Source: an uncultured bacterium (GTDB taxonomy: Bacteria > Bacillota > Clostridia > Oscillospirales > Oscillospiraceae). Taken from it: a stretch of 64,000 bases of DNA. Each line of letters begins with the position of its first letter. The first letter of the stretch is position 1. Positions 11,548 to 20,713 of the stretch are shown one piece after another. Below the pieces are notes generated by a model. The model was not told the origin of the DNA. It ran no database searches and saw nothing but the letters and a program-made list of their open reading frames with translations. A program made the position numbers and the translations under genes. Where the stretch lies: the NCBI GenBank assembly GCA_948469375.1, contig CAOKLO010000009.1, forward strand, positions 1-64,000, read 5' to 3'.

Positions 11548-12543
11548 CTATTGCTGCCTTAAGCGGGGAGGTGCGGTGGATTCTCGTACCATCAGGCGTG
11601 GTGTCTCCACAACTCGTGTCGCATTCTGGTATTTAATCAAGCTTTTCAAGCACATGAAAGCCCGAAACCCTACGTCCTTGATATTGATGCGCACAGTGGT
11701 GAGGGCTGGGGAAATGTAGGTGGAAATACGGATATCGTCAAATCCCGTCACGCTCATATCTTGCGGAACCTGGAGCCCTTGTTTCTTCAGCCACCGGATG
11801 GCGCCAATAGCCATTAAATCGCTGGCACATACCAAGGCGGTAACACCCTTATCCAACAGCGTTTCCGCCCCCTCCTCCCCAGAATGTTCACTGAAGTTTC
11901 CATGATACACCAATTCCGGATCATACGTAAGCCCACCCAAGGTAATGGCACTGAGAAACCCAGCAAAACGCTCCCGGCTACTGAAACTTTGCTGCTCTCC
12001 GTTAATGAAGCCAATCCGCCTGTGGCCCAGTTGGATCAAATGGGCCACTGCCATCCCTATGCCGGAAAGGTTGTCCGATGTCACACAAGAAATTAGCTTC
12101 CCTTCCACATAGTTATCCACTAAAACAATTGGATAGGCAATTCTATCCAATTGGTCAAAAAAGGGGCTACTATCATTAAGGCCAAGCACCATTGCACCAT
12201 CGAAGCGCTCCTGCTCCATAATGTGGTAAAAAGAAGTGCAGTTCTCGTCCTCAAGGCTGCGGATAATCACCTCATAACCGTGGCCTTCAGCCACTTGCTT
12301 GAAGGCCAGCATTACTTCATACAAATAGTACGTCACATGAGGGGCTTCCATGCGCCCCATAAATACGCACACCCGTTTGGAAATCTTCTGCCGTGCCCCC
12401 CCGGTATAACCCATTTCCGCAGCGGTTTCTAATACCGCCGCCCGTGTTTCTGCATTGATGTCATCTGCTCCGTTAAATGCTTTGTAGACCGTGCTGACGC
12501 TGATTCCCATCTGATTGGCAATGTCCTTTGCCTTGACTGCCAT
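11548..12543 (-). CDS. LacI/GalR-family transcriptional regulator
   Basis: 331 residues. The N-terminal helix-turn-helix and hinge (MAVKAKDIANQMGISVSTVYKAFN) are followed by a periplasmic-binding-like effector domain (VALVCASDLMAIGA-type segment, TGFDDI near the C-terminus). The start is ATG 12543, preceded by AGGTGG; the GTG at 12552 lies inside that ribosome site. It lies between the divergent phosphorylase and transporter operons and most likely represses both through TTATCGATAA, with a disaccharide or its breakdown product as inducer. This is inferred from repeated sites, not shown directly. Confidence 0.9.
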   Translation of the reverse strand: MAVKAKDIANQMGISVSTVYKAFNGADDINAETRAAVLETAAEMGYTGGARQKISKRVCVFMGRMEAPHVTYYLYEVMLAFKQVAEGHGYEVIIRSLEDENCTSFYHIMEQERFDGAMVLGLNDSSPFFDQLDRIAYPIVLVDNYVEGKLISCVTSDNLSGIGMAVAHLIQLGHRRIGFINGEQQSFSSRERFAGFLSAITLGGLTYDPELVYHGNFSEHSGEEGAETLLDKGVTALVCASDLMAIGAIRWLKKQGLQVPQDMSVTGFDDIRISTYISPALTTVRINIKDVGFRAFMCLKSLIKYQNATRVVETPRLMVRESTAPPRLRQQ

Positions 12544-12662
12544 TATATCCACCTACCGCTGCTAAATCCCAAGCCGCTGTTTGAGCAGCTTAAGATCATT
12601 ATTATTATTATTATATCATATTTATCCCCAAAACACAACGGCTTTTTTGCTCGTCTTAAAAA

Positions 12663-12707
12663 TTATCGATAAAAATAGTTGACATTATCGATTTCTTCTG
12701 ATAATCT
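12663..12707 (+). promoter_or_regulatory. Promoter and operator of the ABC transporter operon
   Basis: Perfect TTATCGATAA at 12663-12672 is followed by TTGACA at 12679-12684. A second half-match, ATTATCGAT, overlaps the spacer (12684-12692), and GATAAT or TAATCT near 12700-12707 is the likely -10. The operator placement across -35 and spacer fits repression by the adjacent LacI protein. Confidence 0.7.
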
Positions 12708-12828
12708 AAGGAGTGTCAAGCAAAGCGGAATGTTTGTGGAGGCCGATTAAACAACATCTGCGCGCCTTGACACATAGCTGCATCCTGTCATCCTGGAGCA
12801 GCCAATCAACAAGTAAGGAGGAATATCG

Positions 12829-14139
12829 ATGAAAAGAATGTCCATGAAACGCATTGCAGCTTTGCTGGCATCCGCAGCCCTGGTACTTACAACTATGGTT
12901 GGCTGTACGCAGAGTCCCCCCTCCGAGTCTGGCACCGGGGCAAACACCGCCCCCATTTCCGATGCACCTGAACAGACCAATTCTCCCACAGGAGGCGGCA
13001 CCATTTCTGTATGGGCAGAACCGTCCTGCTATGCCTGGGTGCAGGAGATGGCTGCAAAGTGGGAGGAAGAAACCGGAAATCATGTGGAACTCACAGAAAT
13101 GCCTATGGTAGACGGCGACTATAAGCACGCTTTGGACGGCCCTGCCGGACTTGGGCCGGATCTGATGGCCGGCCCCCACAATGACGTGGGAGACAAAAGC
13201 ACTCAAGGAATGTACGCTCCCATCAAGCTCAGCGATGAGGCGCTGTCCTGCATTGTACCCGCTGCAGTAGATGCCTGCACCTTTGAGGATAACCTCTATT
13301 TGGTGCCACTGTACATGAGCACCAACCTGCTGATTTATAACAAAGATCTGGTTCCCACTCCGCCCGACACTTGGGATGAGCTGCTGGCAGTCATCAATGA
13401 TCCCAAGTTTGATAATAACGGCGACGGTTCCTTGGGCTTCCTTTGCAACCTAGGCGATTTCTACAACTCCGCTGGCTTTATCTGGGCCGGGGGCGGCTAT
13501 ATGTATGGCAATAATAACACCGATCCATCCGAGATTGGCCTGAATAACGAGGGTGCCGTGGAAGGCGCCACCCGGGTCAAGGAACTGTTCGGCCTGATGC
13601 CCAAGGGCATGGGTGACCGTACCACCGCCAATGATTTGATGCTGGGCCTGTTTACTGAGGGCAAGGTGGGCATGATGGTGCGCGGCGCCGACGTAATTCC
13701 CTCCTTGGTGGAGGCCAATATCAACTATGGCGTGGCCCGTATGCCCAAGCTTCCCAATGGCAATGTAATTGCAAACTACTCTGGGTTTACCGGCATGGCG
13801 ATGAGCGGCTTTGCCCATGAGCCTGAACTGGCCACAGAGTTCCTCAACTTTATTGTCCAGGATCAGTTTGCGGCCTCCTTTGCGGAAAAGACCGGCCTAA
13901 TCCCTTGCAACCAGAAATACCTGGACGACAACAGCTCCACTAATGAAACCATTAAGGCGTTCAATGAACAGATCTCCTACAGCGTGCCCATGGTGAAAAT
14001 CATTGAGGGCAACCAGACCTGGGATCCTATGCACGCCGCAATGGGTTCCCTGGCCACCGGTGCCGATCCAAAAGAAGCCCTGGACATCGCTGTCAAGCAG
14101 ATTGAGGATAATATCGCCTCGCTACACGCCGGCCAGTAA
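12829..14139 (+). CDS. Sugar ABC transporter substrate-binding lipoprotein (MalE-like)
   Basis: 436 residues. An N-terminal lipoprotein signal ends in the lipobox VLTTMVGC, with the diacylated Cys near residue 26 anchoring the protein to the outer face of the membrane. A family 1 extracellular solute-binding domain follows (ISVWAEPSCYAWVQEMAAKWEEETG; LYLVPLYMSTNLLIYNKDL; PDTWDELLAVI). It binds an oligosaccharide, probably the substrate of the GH65 enzyme. A strong ribosome site (AAGGAGG) precedes the ATG. Two permease genes follow; no ATPase gene is in the locus, so a shared MsmK/MalK-type ATPase elsewhere is expected. Confidence 0.92.
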   Translation: MKRMSMKRIAALLASAALVLTTMVGCTQSPPSESGTGANTAPISDAPEQTNSPTGGGTISVWAEPSCYAWVQEMAAKWEEETGNHVELTEMPMVDGDYKHALDGPAGLGPDLMAGPHNDVGDKSTQGMYAPIKLSDEALSCIVPAAVDACTFEDNLYLVPLYMSTNLLIYNKDLVPTPPDTWDELLAVINDPKFDNNGDGSLGFLCNLGDFYNSAGFIWAGGGYMYGNNNTDPSEIGLNNEGAVEGATRVKELFGLMPKGMGDRTTANDLMLGLFTEGKVGMMVRGADVIPSLVEANINYGVARMPKLPNGNVIANYSGFTGMAMSGFAHEPELATEFLNFIVQDQFAASFAEKTGLIPCNQKYLDDNSSTNETIKAFNEQISYSVPMVKIIEGNQTWDPMHAAMGSLATGADPKEALDIAVKQIEDNIASLHAGQ

Positions 14140-14148
14140 GACACCCCA

Positions 14149-14184
14149 AACGATATGCCGGAACTGCGGTTCCGGCATATCGTT
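14149..14184 (+). other. Intergenic mRNA hairpin after the binding-protein gene
   Basis: A perfect 16-bp stem with a TGCG loop, 10 bp after the stop codon and without a T-run. Such hairpins between malE-like and malF-like genes usually stabilise the upstream message so that more binding protein than permease is made. Confidence 0.65.
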
Positions 14185-14212
14185 ATAGAGAGAGCTGCAG
14201 AGGAGGGACAAT

Positions 14213-15532
14213 ATGAAGGGAAAAAACACAAAGCACCAAACCACTGCCACATTACTGGCGCTGATCCCGGGCTTTGGCCACTTTTATAACGGGCAGTTCT
14301 GGCAAGGCGGCGCAATTTTGATCGTTATGGCCGCCTATGGCTTTCTCACTGCAGAAACCATTTTCTCAGGCGTACAGGGCGGCGGGCTGGCCGGCCTGTT
14401 CACACTGGGCACAGTGCCAGGCCAGGATCATTCCCTGTTCTTTCTGGTGGAAGGGCTGCTTGCCTTGGTATTGGTCGCCGTCGGAATTGCGGTTTACCTG
14501 TTCAGCATTTTTAACGCGAGGAAAAACGGTCGTCTCCGGGATGAGGGAAAGCCGCTATACAGCCTGCGGGAGCAATATAAATCCGTGATGAACCGGGGCT
14601 TTCCATATCTGATTATGGCCCCCGGGCTGGTAGTCATGACCCTGGCCGTGGTGTTCCCCACTGTCACCAATATCATGATCTCCCTGACCAACTATAACGT
14701 CAATCATATGCCGCCCAAAAAGCTGTTTGGCTGGGTGGGGCTGCAAAACTATATTGATATGTTCACCATGGACTCGTGGATGAACGCCTTATTGCACACC
14801 CTGTCTTGGACAGTGATTTGGACGGTGTGTGCCACGTTACTCACCATTGTGCTGGGCATTCTGGTTGCAGTTATAGTCAATCAGAAGGAGATCCGCTGCA
14901 AGCGCTTTTGGCGCACCATCATCATCCTGCCGTGGGCAGTACCCGCTTTTATCTCAATTTTAATGTTTGCCGTTTTTTTCAATGATTCCTTTGGTGCTAT
15001 GAATCAGCAGGTTATCCCCTTCTTCGATAAGCTGCTGCCCTTTTTAAAGCTCTCGGCCCTGCCCTGGAAAACCCAGGTAGGTTTTACCCGCTTGGCGCTG
15101 ATTCTGATCCAGGGCTGGCTGGGCTTTCCCTATATTTTTGTGATGGTAACCGGCGTGCTCCAATCCATCCCCTCCGAGCTGTACGAAGCCGCCCAAATTG
15201 ATGGGGCCAGCCGGTATCAGCAGTTTAGGCGTATCACGCTGCCATGGGTGCTGGCAGCTACCGCACCGGTGCTTATTACTCAGTTTACCTTTAATTTTTC
15301 AAACTTCAATGTCATTTACTTGTTCAACAGCGGGGGGCCCGTCATTGCGGGACAGCTTACTGGTGGGACAGATTTGCTGGTGTCCTGGGTATACAAAATC
15401 ACTACAGAGAGTGTAACACGAGAATTTGGTATGGGCGCAGCTATTACCGTATTCATCTCGCTCATCGTTATGGTCATCGCACTGACCCAGTATATCCGTA
15501 CCGACGCCTTCAAGGGAGGAAATGAACGATGA
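14213..15532 (+). CDS. Sugar ABC transporter permease (MalF-like)
   Basis: 439 residues, inner-membrane subunit. It has an N-terminal extension with extra membrane segments, then the BPD_transp_1 permease domain in the C-terminal ~280 residues. The conserved cytoplasmic EAA loop is visible as LYEAAQIDGASRYQQFRRITLPW, which docks the ATPase. The ribosome site GAGGAGG precedes the ATG. Its stop overlaps the next permease start by ATGA, indicating translational coupling. Confidence 0.92.
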   Translation: MKGKNTKHQTTATLLALIPGFGHFYNGQFWQGGAILIVMAAYGFLTAETIFSGVQGGGLAGLFTLGTVPGQDHSLFFLVEGLLALVLVAVGIAVYLFSIFNARKNGRLRDEGKPLYSLREQYKSVMNRGFPYLIMAPGLVVMTLAVVFPTVTNIMISLTNYNVNHMPPKKLFGWVGLQNYIDMFTMDSWMNALLHTLSWTVIWTVCATLLTIVLGILVAVIVNQKEIRCKRFWRTIIILPWAVPAFISILMFAVFFNDSFGAMNQQVIPFFDKLLPFLKLSALPWKTQVGFTRLALILIQGWLGFPYIFVMVTGVLQSIPSELYEAAQIDGASRYQQFRRITLPWVLAATAPVLITQFTFNFSNFNVIYLFNSGGPVIAGQLTGGTDLLVSWVYKITTESVTREFGMGAAITVFISLIVMVIALTQYIRTDAFKGGNER

Positions 15533-16413
15533 ATGATGTGAGGCAGCGCAACACAGCCTGTAGAGCAAAAAATTTTCTGTGCGCCGCAGGAATGTACCTG
15601 TTCCTAATTGTGGTGTGCATCGTGATCATTTATCCCATTTTATGGATTGTCTTTTCATCCTTCAATCCCTCCCAGTCCATGTTTTCCTCTACGCTGGTGC
15701 CTAAAGAGATGAACCTGGATAACTACATCTGGCTGTTCACCAATCCGGACAGCAATTACCTGTTGTGGTTCAAAAATTCGATGAAAATATCCTTGATCGT
15801 CATGGTGCTACAGCTTATCCTAGTGTCCTTTACTGCTTACGCTTATTCGCGGTTTAATTTTCGGGGGAAAAAGTTCGGTTTGCTTATCTTCATGGTGCTT
15901 CAGATCCTTCCGCTCACCTCCGCTATGATTGCTTTCTATGCGTTGGGAATACTGCTTGGTTTGGTTCAGAACCACGCCCATGCCTACCTCATTGCTATTT
16001 ATGTTGGCAGCGCTATTCCTGGCAATACCTACCTAGTAAAAGGCTATCTGGATAATATCCCCAAGGAACTGGATGAAGCTGCCCACTTGGATGGTGCAGG
16101 AAATTTCACTACCTTTTTCCGCATCGTCATGCCCCTGGCAAAACCGATTTTGGCCGTACAGGCATTGTGGGCCTTTATGACACCACTTCAAGATTTTGTC
16201 ATCGCCAAACTAATTATCCGGGATCCCAACCTGAACACGCTGGCCGTGGGACTCCAATCCTTTGTATCGGGCAGCATGACAGGAGGCTCTCAGATGCAAT
16301 TTACCAAATTTGCCGCAGGATCACTGCTTATCGCCCTTCCCATTGCACTATTGTATGTATTCCTCCAGAAATATTTGATCAGCGGTCTGACTGCCGGAGG
16401 AACAAAGGGATAA
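15529..16413 (+). CDS. Sugar ABC transporter permease (MalG-like)
   Basis: 294 residues with about six membrane segments. The EAA loop is LDEAAHLDGAGNFTTFFRIVMPLAKP. It pairs with the MalF-like subunit to form the importer channel. It starts at an ATG overlapping the previous stop codon, after GGAGG. It is the last gene of the plus-strand transporter operon and is closed by the terminator at 16450. Confidence 0.92.
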   Translation: MNDVRQRNTACRAKNFLCAAGMYLFLIVVCIVIIYPILWIVFSSFNPSQSMFSSTLVPKEMNLDNYIWLFTNPDSNYLLWFKNSMKISLIVMVLQLILVSFTAYAYSRFNFRGKKFGLLIFMVLQILPLTSAMIAFYALGILLGLVQNHAHAYLIAIYVGSAIPGNTYLVKGYLDNIPKELDEAAHLDGAGNFTTFFRIVMPLAKPILAVQALWAFMTPLQDFVIAKLIIRDPNLNTLAVGLQSFVSGSMTGGSQMQFTKFAAGSLLIALPIALLYVFLQKYLISGLTAGGTKG

Positions 16414-16449
16414 TGGCAAAGATATCCTGTATATTAAGATAAGTGATAG

Positions 16450-16486
16450 AAAAAACGTCTTGGGGAAAAGTCCCAAGACGTTTTTT
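16450..16486. terminator. Bidirectional rho-independent terminator
   Basis: A stem of about 15 bp (AAAAAACGTCTTGGG and its complement) has a GAAAAG-type loop, with A- and T-runs on both sides. It lies between the convergent transporter operon (plus) and the epimerase gene (minus), and can serve both. Confidence 0.9.
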
Positions 16487-16503
16487 CTTGAAAAATCAGA
16501 CCA

Positions 16504-17508
16504 TCATCTGTGGAAGCGGGGAAGGGCCCCATAACCCTGCTTTATTGCAGTGATAATATCATCTTCCCACTGCTCCAGGCTACTGTCAGGAATAGTTCCC
16601 TGTTCCTCCATGGCATGGAAAACCCGGCACATTCCCTCTGCCAAGCCAATCTGGGGCTGCCACTCGGGCACGTCCCGGCGCAGCTTGTCATTGGCGGCAT
16701 AGGTATGCTGCCCGAAAATCTCATTGCACAGCGCGAACCGTTCAGGGTCTATCTCCATGAGCTGGGATAGGGGAAGGCCCACCAGCTCTACCTCCTGGCC
16801 CAATACCTGCATGGCCGTCCGGTGATATTCTGCCCAGGTGGTGCACCCAGTCTGGGTTACGTTATAAACCTGACCGATGCAGTGCTGCCGGCCCATAACC
16901 CCCACGAAGCCGCGGGCAGTGTCCTCAGTATGCATATATTGGTGCAGGATGTCGCCGTCCCCGCAGATAAGGATAGGTTTCCCTTTTTTGACCCTATCGA
17001 TCCAGGTGTGCTCAGTAGTAAGGTTGCGCAACATCCCGCTCATTTCACTATACGAGGTACAGGGTTTCATGATGGTGACAGGGAACCCCTCGCGACGGAA
17101 GGCGTCCAGGTACATCAAATCTGCGGCGTGCTTGTTGATACCGTACTGTATACAGGGTTGAAACCAGTCCTCTTCCCGGATGGGAAAGTGGTTGAAGTGC
17201 TTCCCATAGGTACATACAGTAGAGGCGGTAATAAAGTGCTTTACATCCCGGAAGGCTTCAATGCTCACCTGTGCGTCTTGGGCATCAAAGCAAGTCAACT
17301 CAAAAGCGATATCGGGCTTCAGCTCACGCATCACACGGATATATGCCTGCTCGTTGTGCCGATCCCCGGAAATATACCGTACCGCCTCCGGATGAATAGA
17401 ACGCTCCATCCTGTCAAAACAAACAATGTCGTCATATCCTTGCCTAAGCAATTCCCGGATGATGTGCGCCCCAATATTTCCGTTCCCACCAGTCACAACA
17501 ATTCTCAT
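16504..17508 (-). CDS. NAD-dependent epimerase/dehydratase (SDR family)
   Basis: About 334 residues. The N-terminal Rossmann fold is MRIVVTGGNGNIGAHI with GxxGxxG, followed by an extended-SDR active-site region (STVCTYGKHFNHFP, and YGINKHAAD with the catalytic YxxxK). The substrate is not obvious; a nucleotide sugar or sugar is expected of the family. The start ATG at 17508 overlaps the stop of the upstream GH13 gene (ATGA), so the open frame further upstream is not used. It is co-transcribed with the neopullulanase-like gene under the 19401 operator. Confidence 0.82.
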   Translation of the reverse strand: MRIVVTGGNGNIGAHIIRELLRQGYDDIVCFDRMERSIHPEAVRYISGDRHNEQAYIRVMRELKPDIAFELTCFDAQDAQVSIEAFRDVKHFITASTVCTYGKHFNHFPIREEDWFQPCIQYGINKHAADLMYLDAFRREGFPVTIMKPCTSYSEMSGMLRNLTTEHTWIDRVKKGKPILICGDGDILHQYMHTEDTARGFVGVMGRQHCIGQVYNVTQTGCTTWAEYHRTAMQVLGQEVELVGLPLSQLMEIDPERFALCNEIFGQHTYAANDKLRRDVPEWQPQIGLAEGMCRVFHAMEEQGTIPDSSLEQWEDDIITAIKQGYGALPRFHR

Positions 17509-19223
17509 AACATGACCTCCTGTCCATTGGCAAAAATTTTGTACCCCATGGGAGCCAGGGAAAGAATTTGCCCCGCCTGTCCGTCCCACGGCAGCTTACA
17601 TTGTACCGGTTCGTCTCCTGGATTCCAAATCATCACAACTGTATCCCCATCCGTACGCCGGAGAAACGCCAGCGGGGCAGATCCCTGAATGGGTTGGGGA
17701 TCCAGCCAACGGAATACGCCCTCGGATAACGCTGGGTGGGCTTTGCGGAAGGCTACAAGGTTTCGATATAGCTTCAGCAGCGTTTGTCCCGCCATGTTTG
17801 CCGGCGTAAAGCACATACATCGTCTGGCTTTGATAAAATCTTCCCCGACCATCCCGGTTTCGTCCCCATAGTAGATGGCAGGCATTCCCACAAATAAGAA
17901 TTGGAATACCACAGAACAAGCAACGGCTTCTTCCCGTCCTTTGGCAAGGGTCAGCCACCGAGCAGTATCATGGGATCCCAGCAGATTATACATACACTGG
18001 GTCATGGGTTCCGGGTAGTGTGTAAGCAACCGATTTATCTCTTGCCGGAAAGCTGTAGCGCCCAGCGTGCCATCAAGGAAGTGGGAGCGACATATGGTGG
18101 TGAAAGGATAATTCATCACGCTATCAAACATATCTCCCGCGAGGTACGGTTGGGAGTCTCCCCATACCTCGCCGATGATAAGGGCCTCCGGATTGATAGC
18201 CTTTACCTCCCGTCGAAAATCCCGCCAAAAAGATAAATCAATCTCATTGGCCACATCCAGCCGCCAGCCATCGATGCCAAGTTGTGTCCAATACCGCGCC
18301 ACCTCTAACAGATAGCGGCGTACCTCGCGGTTTTCCGTATTCAGCTTTGGCATATGCCGTTCAAAAGAAAATCGCTCATAACGGTATACCTCATCCACTG
18401 CCAGTGGATATTCCTTGATGAAATACCAGTTGACATAGGGAGATTCAGAACCGTTTTCCAATACATCCTGGAAGCGTGGGAAGGTATCGCAGGTGTGGTT
18501 GAAAACCGCATCTAACACGACGCGAATACCCCGGCGGTGACAATCCATTAGCAGGGATTTGAAGTCTTCCAAGGTTCCCAGCCGGGAGTCCACTTTAAAA
18601 TAATCATAGGTATTATATCGGTGGCAGCTATTAGACTGGAAGATTGGGCACAGGTATAAAGCGTTGATCCCCAGTCCGGAGAGATAGTCCAATCTGTCCC
18701 GCAGACCTCCCAAATTGCCGCCAAGGTGAGCAACGACATCTGGTTCACTGCCCCAGGATGGAAAGTCCTCCCCGGTAGGGGTGGGCTCCTTACGGGCGAA
18801 GGAATCTGGGAAGATTTGATAAAACACCGCTTCCTTGGCCCACCCAGGTACAGTAATGGCATCTGTCCGGTTCAAATAAGGCATCTGGAAACAGCTCTCC
18901 GTACAGCCGTCTGCCGTCTGATGGCAGCCTATTTCATCCAAGTACCACACTGCGCCCGATCGATCCATCAATTCAAAATAATATTGGAGCCGACGGTATT
19001 TAGGTGTAATACTGATGCGAAAATAAGAAAACAGGCTGTCGCTGAGGATAGATTCCATTTCCACCGCCGCTATACTTTCATCTATACAGTATTTATCAAA
19101 CCAGAACAACCTTGCTCTAAGGATATCGTTGCTGCCTACCCGCAAAAGAATTGTGGCCGTACCATTTGTGTCATAATATGCGAATTCGTTTCTTGGTCGA
19201 TGGTAAACTGCTTCAACCTTCAT
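17505..19223 (-). CDS. GH13 neopullulanase/cyclomaltodextrinase-like enzyme
   Basis: 572 residues, cytoplasmic. The N-terminal ~120 residues resemble the CBM34-type domain of GH13 subfamily 20. The catalytic barrel follows with VLDAVFNHTC (region I), GWRLDVANEI (nucleophile Asp), IIGEVWG (Glu) and LLGSHDT (third Asp), then a beta-sandwich C-domain. Such enzymes cut alpha-1,4 and some alpha-1,6 bonds in short maltooligosaccharides or cyclodextrins. The start is ATG 19223 after GAGGAGG; the 25 codons upstream in frame lack a ribosome site. It is the first gene of a minus-strand pair controlled from the divergent promoter region at 19391-19442. Confidence 0.9.
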   Translation of the reverse strand: MKVEAVYHRPRNEFAYYDTNGTATILLRVGSNDILRARLFWFDKYCIDESIAAVEMESILSDSLFSYFRISITPKYRRLQYYFELMDRSGAVWYLDEIGCHQTADGCTESCFQMPYLNRTDAITVPGWAKEAVFYQIFPDSFARKEPTPTGEDFPSWGSEPDVVAHLGGNLGGLRDRLDYLSGLGINALYLCPIFQSNSCHRYNTYDYFKVDSRLGTLEDFKSLLMDCHRRGIRVVLDAVFNHTCDTFPRFQDVLENGSESPYVNWYFIKEYPLAVDEVYRYERFSFERHMPKLNTENREVRRYLLEVARYWTQLGIDGWRLDVANEIDLSFWRDFRREVKAINPEALIIGEVWGDSQPYLAGDMFDSVMNYPFTTICRSHFLDGTLGATAFRQEINRLLTHYPEPMTQCMYNLLGSHDTARWLTLAKGREEAVACSVVFQFLFVGMPAIYYGDETGMVGEDFIKARRCMCFTPANMAGQTLLKLYRNLVAFRKAHPALSEGVFRWLDPQPIQGSAPLAFLRRTDGDTVVMIWNPGDEPVQCKLPWDGQAGQILSLAPMGYKIFANGQEVML

Positions 19224-19390
19224 ATGCTTTCCTCCTCGTTGGTAATCGAACAATCTCCCTGTTCTTTTATGCACAGGAAAAAGATAGGACAGCAACACTC
19301 TGTAAAACAGTCTTATACGGCTGCCCCTTTTTATATCATACTGGTTTTTTCAAAACAAGTCAATCTTAAATCGAAGAAAATAAAAAATTT

Positions 19391-19442
19391 TATCGAAAAT
19401 TTATCGATAAATATTGATTGTGGGCTGAGGTGCTGGTATAAT
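19391..19442. promoter_or_regulatory. Divergent promoter region with LacI-type operator
   Basis: Perfect TTATCGATAA at 19401-19410, preceded by the half-match TTTATCGAAAA. For the plus-strand gene, TTGATT (19414-19419), a 17-bp spacer and TATAAT (19437-19442, extended -10 TGG) form a near-consensus promoter just downstream of the operator. Confidence 0.78.
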
Positions 19443-19471
19443 GAATGTCAAACTGAAAGGGAGTGATTGCC

Positions 19472-20713
19472 ATGGAAGTTCGCCTTGTTATATTTGATCT
19501 AGATGGCGTTGTGGTTAACACCGATGAATTTCATTTTATGGCGTGGGAACAGGTATTGCTGAACAAATGGGGCATCTGTCACACACGCGGGGCAGAGGAT
19601 CTTACTAAAGGCATCCCTCGGTATACCTGCATGGAGCTACTGGCAAAACACTATCATATTGCGGCTACTCCACAAGAACTGCACCGCACGGCAGACGAAA
19701 AAAACACAGTCTATCAAGAATTGTTGCGAACCATACTTTCCCAGCAACAAATTATGCCTGGGATCATGGAAACCCTCCAACTTCTTCAGGAGCACAATAT
19801 ACCTATAGCACTGGCATCTTCTAGCCATAGTGCAGCCTTTATCTTGGAAAAACTGGGACTAAATTTCGACTTTTGTGTAGATCCGGACTCGGTAACCCAT
19901 GGAAAACCTGCCCCTGATATTTATTTAGCTGCCGCATCTCATTTTGGACTGCCACCGGAGGCTTGTGTCGGTGTGGAGGATGCTGCCAGCGGCATAGCCT
20001 CTATACGCGCGGCAGGGATGTTCTGTGTAGGAATTGGTATGCCAGCCCTGGAAGGCGGAGCAGATGCGACTGTCAGTTCCACAGACCAACTCCCGGGAGT
20101 ATTTGCGTCCCTTTTGGGATTGCCACCATTCCTGAACTGGTTCACGGGCTTTTCTGTAGCGCTGACTTTCCCTTCCTCCTTGACAACGCAGACAACAACA
20201 CGCCGTCTTAGCCATATGGCAGGATTTTTTAGGGATCAAGCTACAGTCAAGGAACTGTTAGAACAGGGAATCGATCCAATAATCTATGAATTTCATGAAC
20301 TGGCCGCGCCAAAGCATCCGGGAGACGTTTCCTTTGGCCTTACAACCCTCTATCCTGGAAATATTGGCGAGGAATGCTTTATGACCAAAGGACATTTTCA
20401 TCAAATCCTGGAAACCGGGGAGGTTTACTATACTTTACAGGGCTCCGGGTTACTGCTGACTGAACACACCGACGGCACGGTGCGCTGGTTTCCACTGGTG
20501 CCCGGCAGCGCAACCTATGCGGCAAAGGGATTTGCTCACCGAATGGTGAACACAGGGGATAAACCGCTGATATGCTTTTTTGCATACAGGGCCGACGCAG
20601 GCCATGATTACAATACAATTGGCTTATCTGGCCTCCAAAAGCGGGTATTCCGCAGGGGAAATAGAATTGAGATTGAGTCCGCAAATGTGCGGGCGAAGGG
20701 GGAAATACAATGA
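19472..20713 (+). CDS. Fusion of beta-phosphoglucomutase and cupin-type glucose-6-phosphate isomerase
   Basis: 413 residues with two enzymes in one chain. Residues 1-~210 are a HAD-family beta-phosphoglucomutase: FDLDGVVVNTDEFHF (nucleophile Asp, general acid/base Asp, His of the substrate lid), ALASSSHSA, GKPAPDIYLAA (catalytic Lys) and GVEDAASGI. This half turns beta-glucose-1-phosphate into glucose-6-phosphate. Residues ~220-400 match the cupin phosphoglucose isomerase first known from archaea: RRLSHMAGFF, MTKGHFHQ with two metal-binding His, TGEVYYT with the Glu ligand, FAHRMVN with the third His, and ADAGHDYNTIG. This half makes fructose-6-phosphate. ATG 19472 is chosen because AAGGGAG lies 8 nt upstream; the GTG at 19463 falls inside that site. 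It is first in an operon with deoC and an aldo/keto reductase. Confidence 0.9.
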   Translation: MEVRLVIFDLDGVVVNTDEFHFMAWEQVLLNKWGICHTRGAEDLTKGIPRYTCMELLAKHYHIAATPQELHRTADEKNTVYQELLRTILSQQQIMPGIMETLQLLQEHNIPIALASSSHSAAFILEKLGLNFDFCVDPDSVTHGKPAPDIYLAAASHFGLPPEACVGVEDAASGIASIRAAGMFCVGIGMPALEGGADATVSSTDQLPGVFASLLGLPPFLNWFTGFSVALTFPSSLTTQTTTRRLSHMAGFFRDQATVKELLEQGIDPIIYEFHELAAPKHPGDVSFGLTTLYPGNIGEECFMTKGHFHQILETGEVYYTLQGSGLLLTEHTDGTVRWFPLVPGSATYAAKGFAHRMVNTGDKPLICFFAYRADAGHDYNTIGLSGLQKRVFRRGNRIEIESANVRAKGEIQ

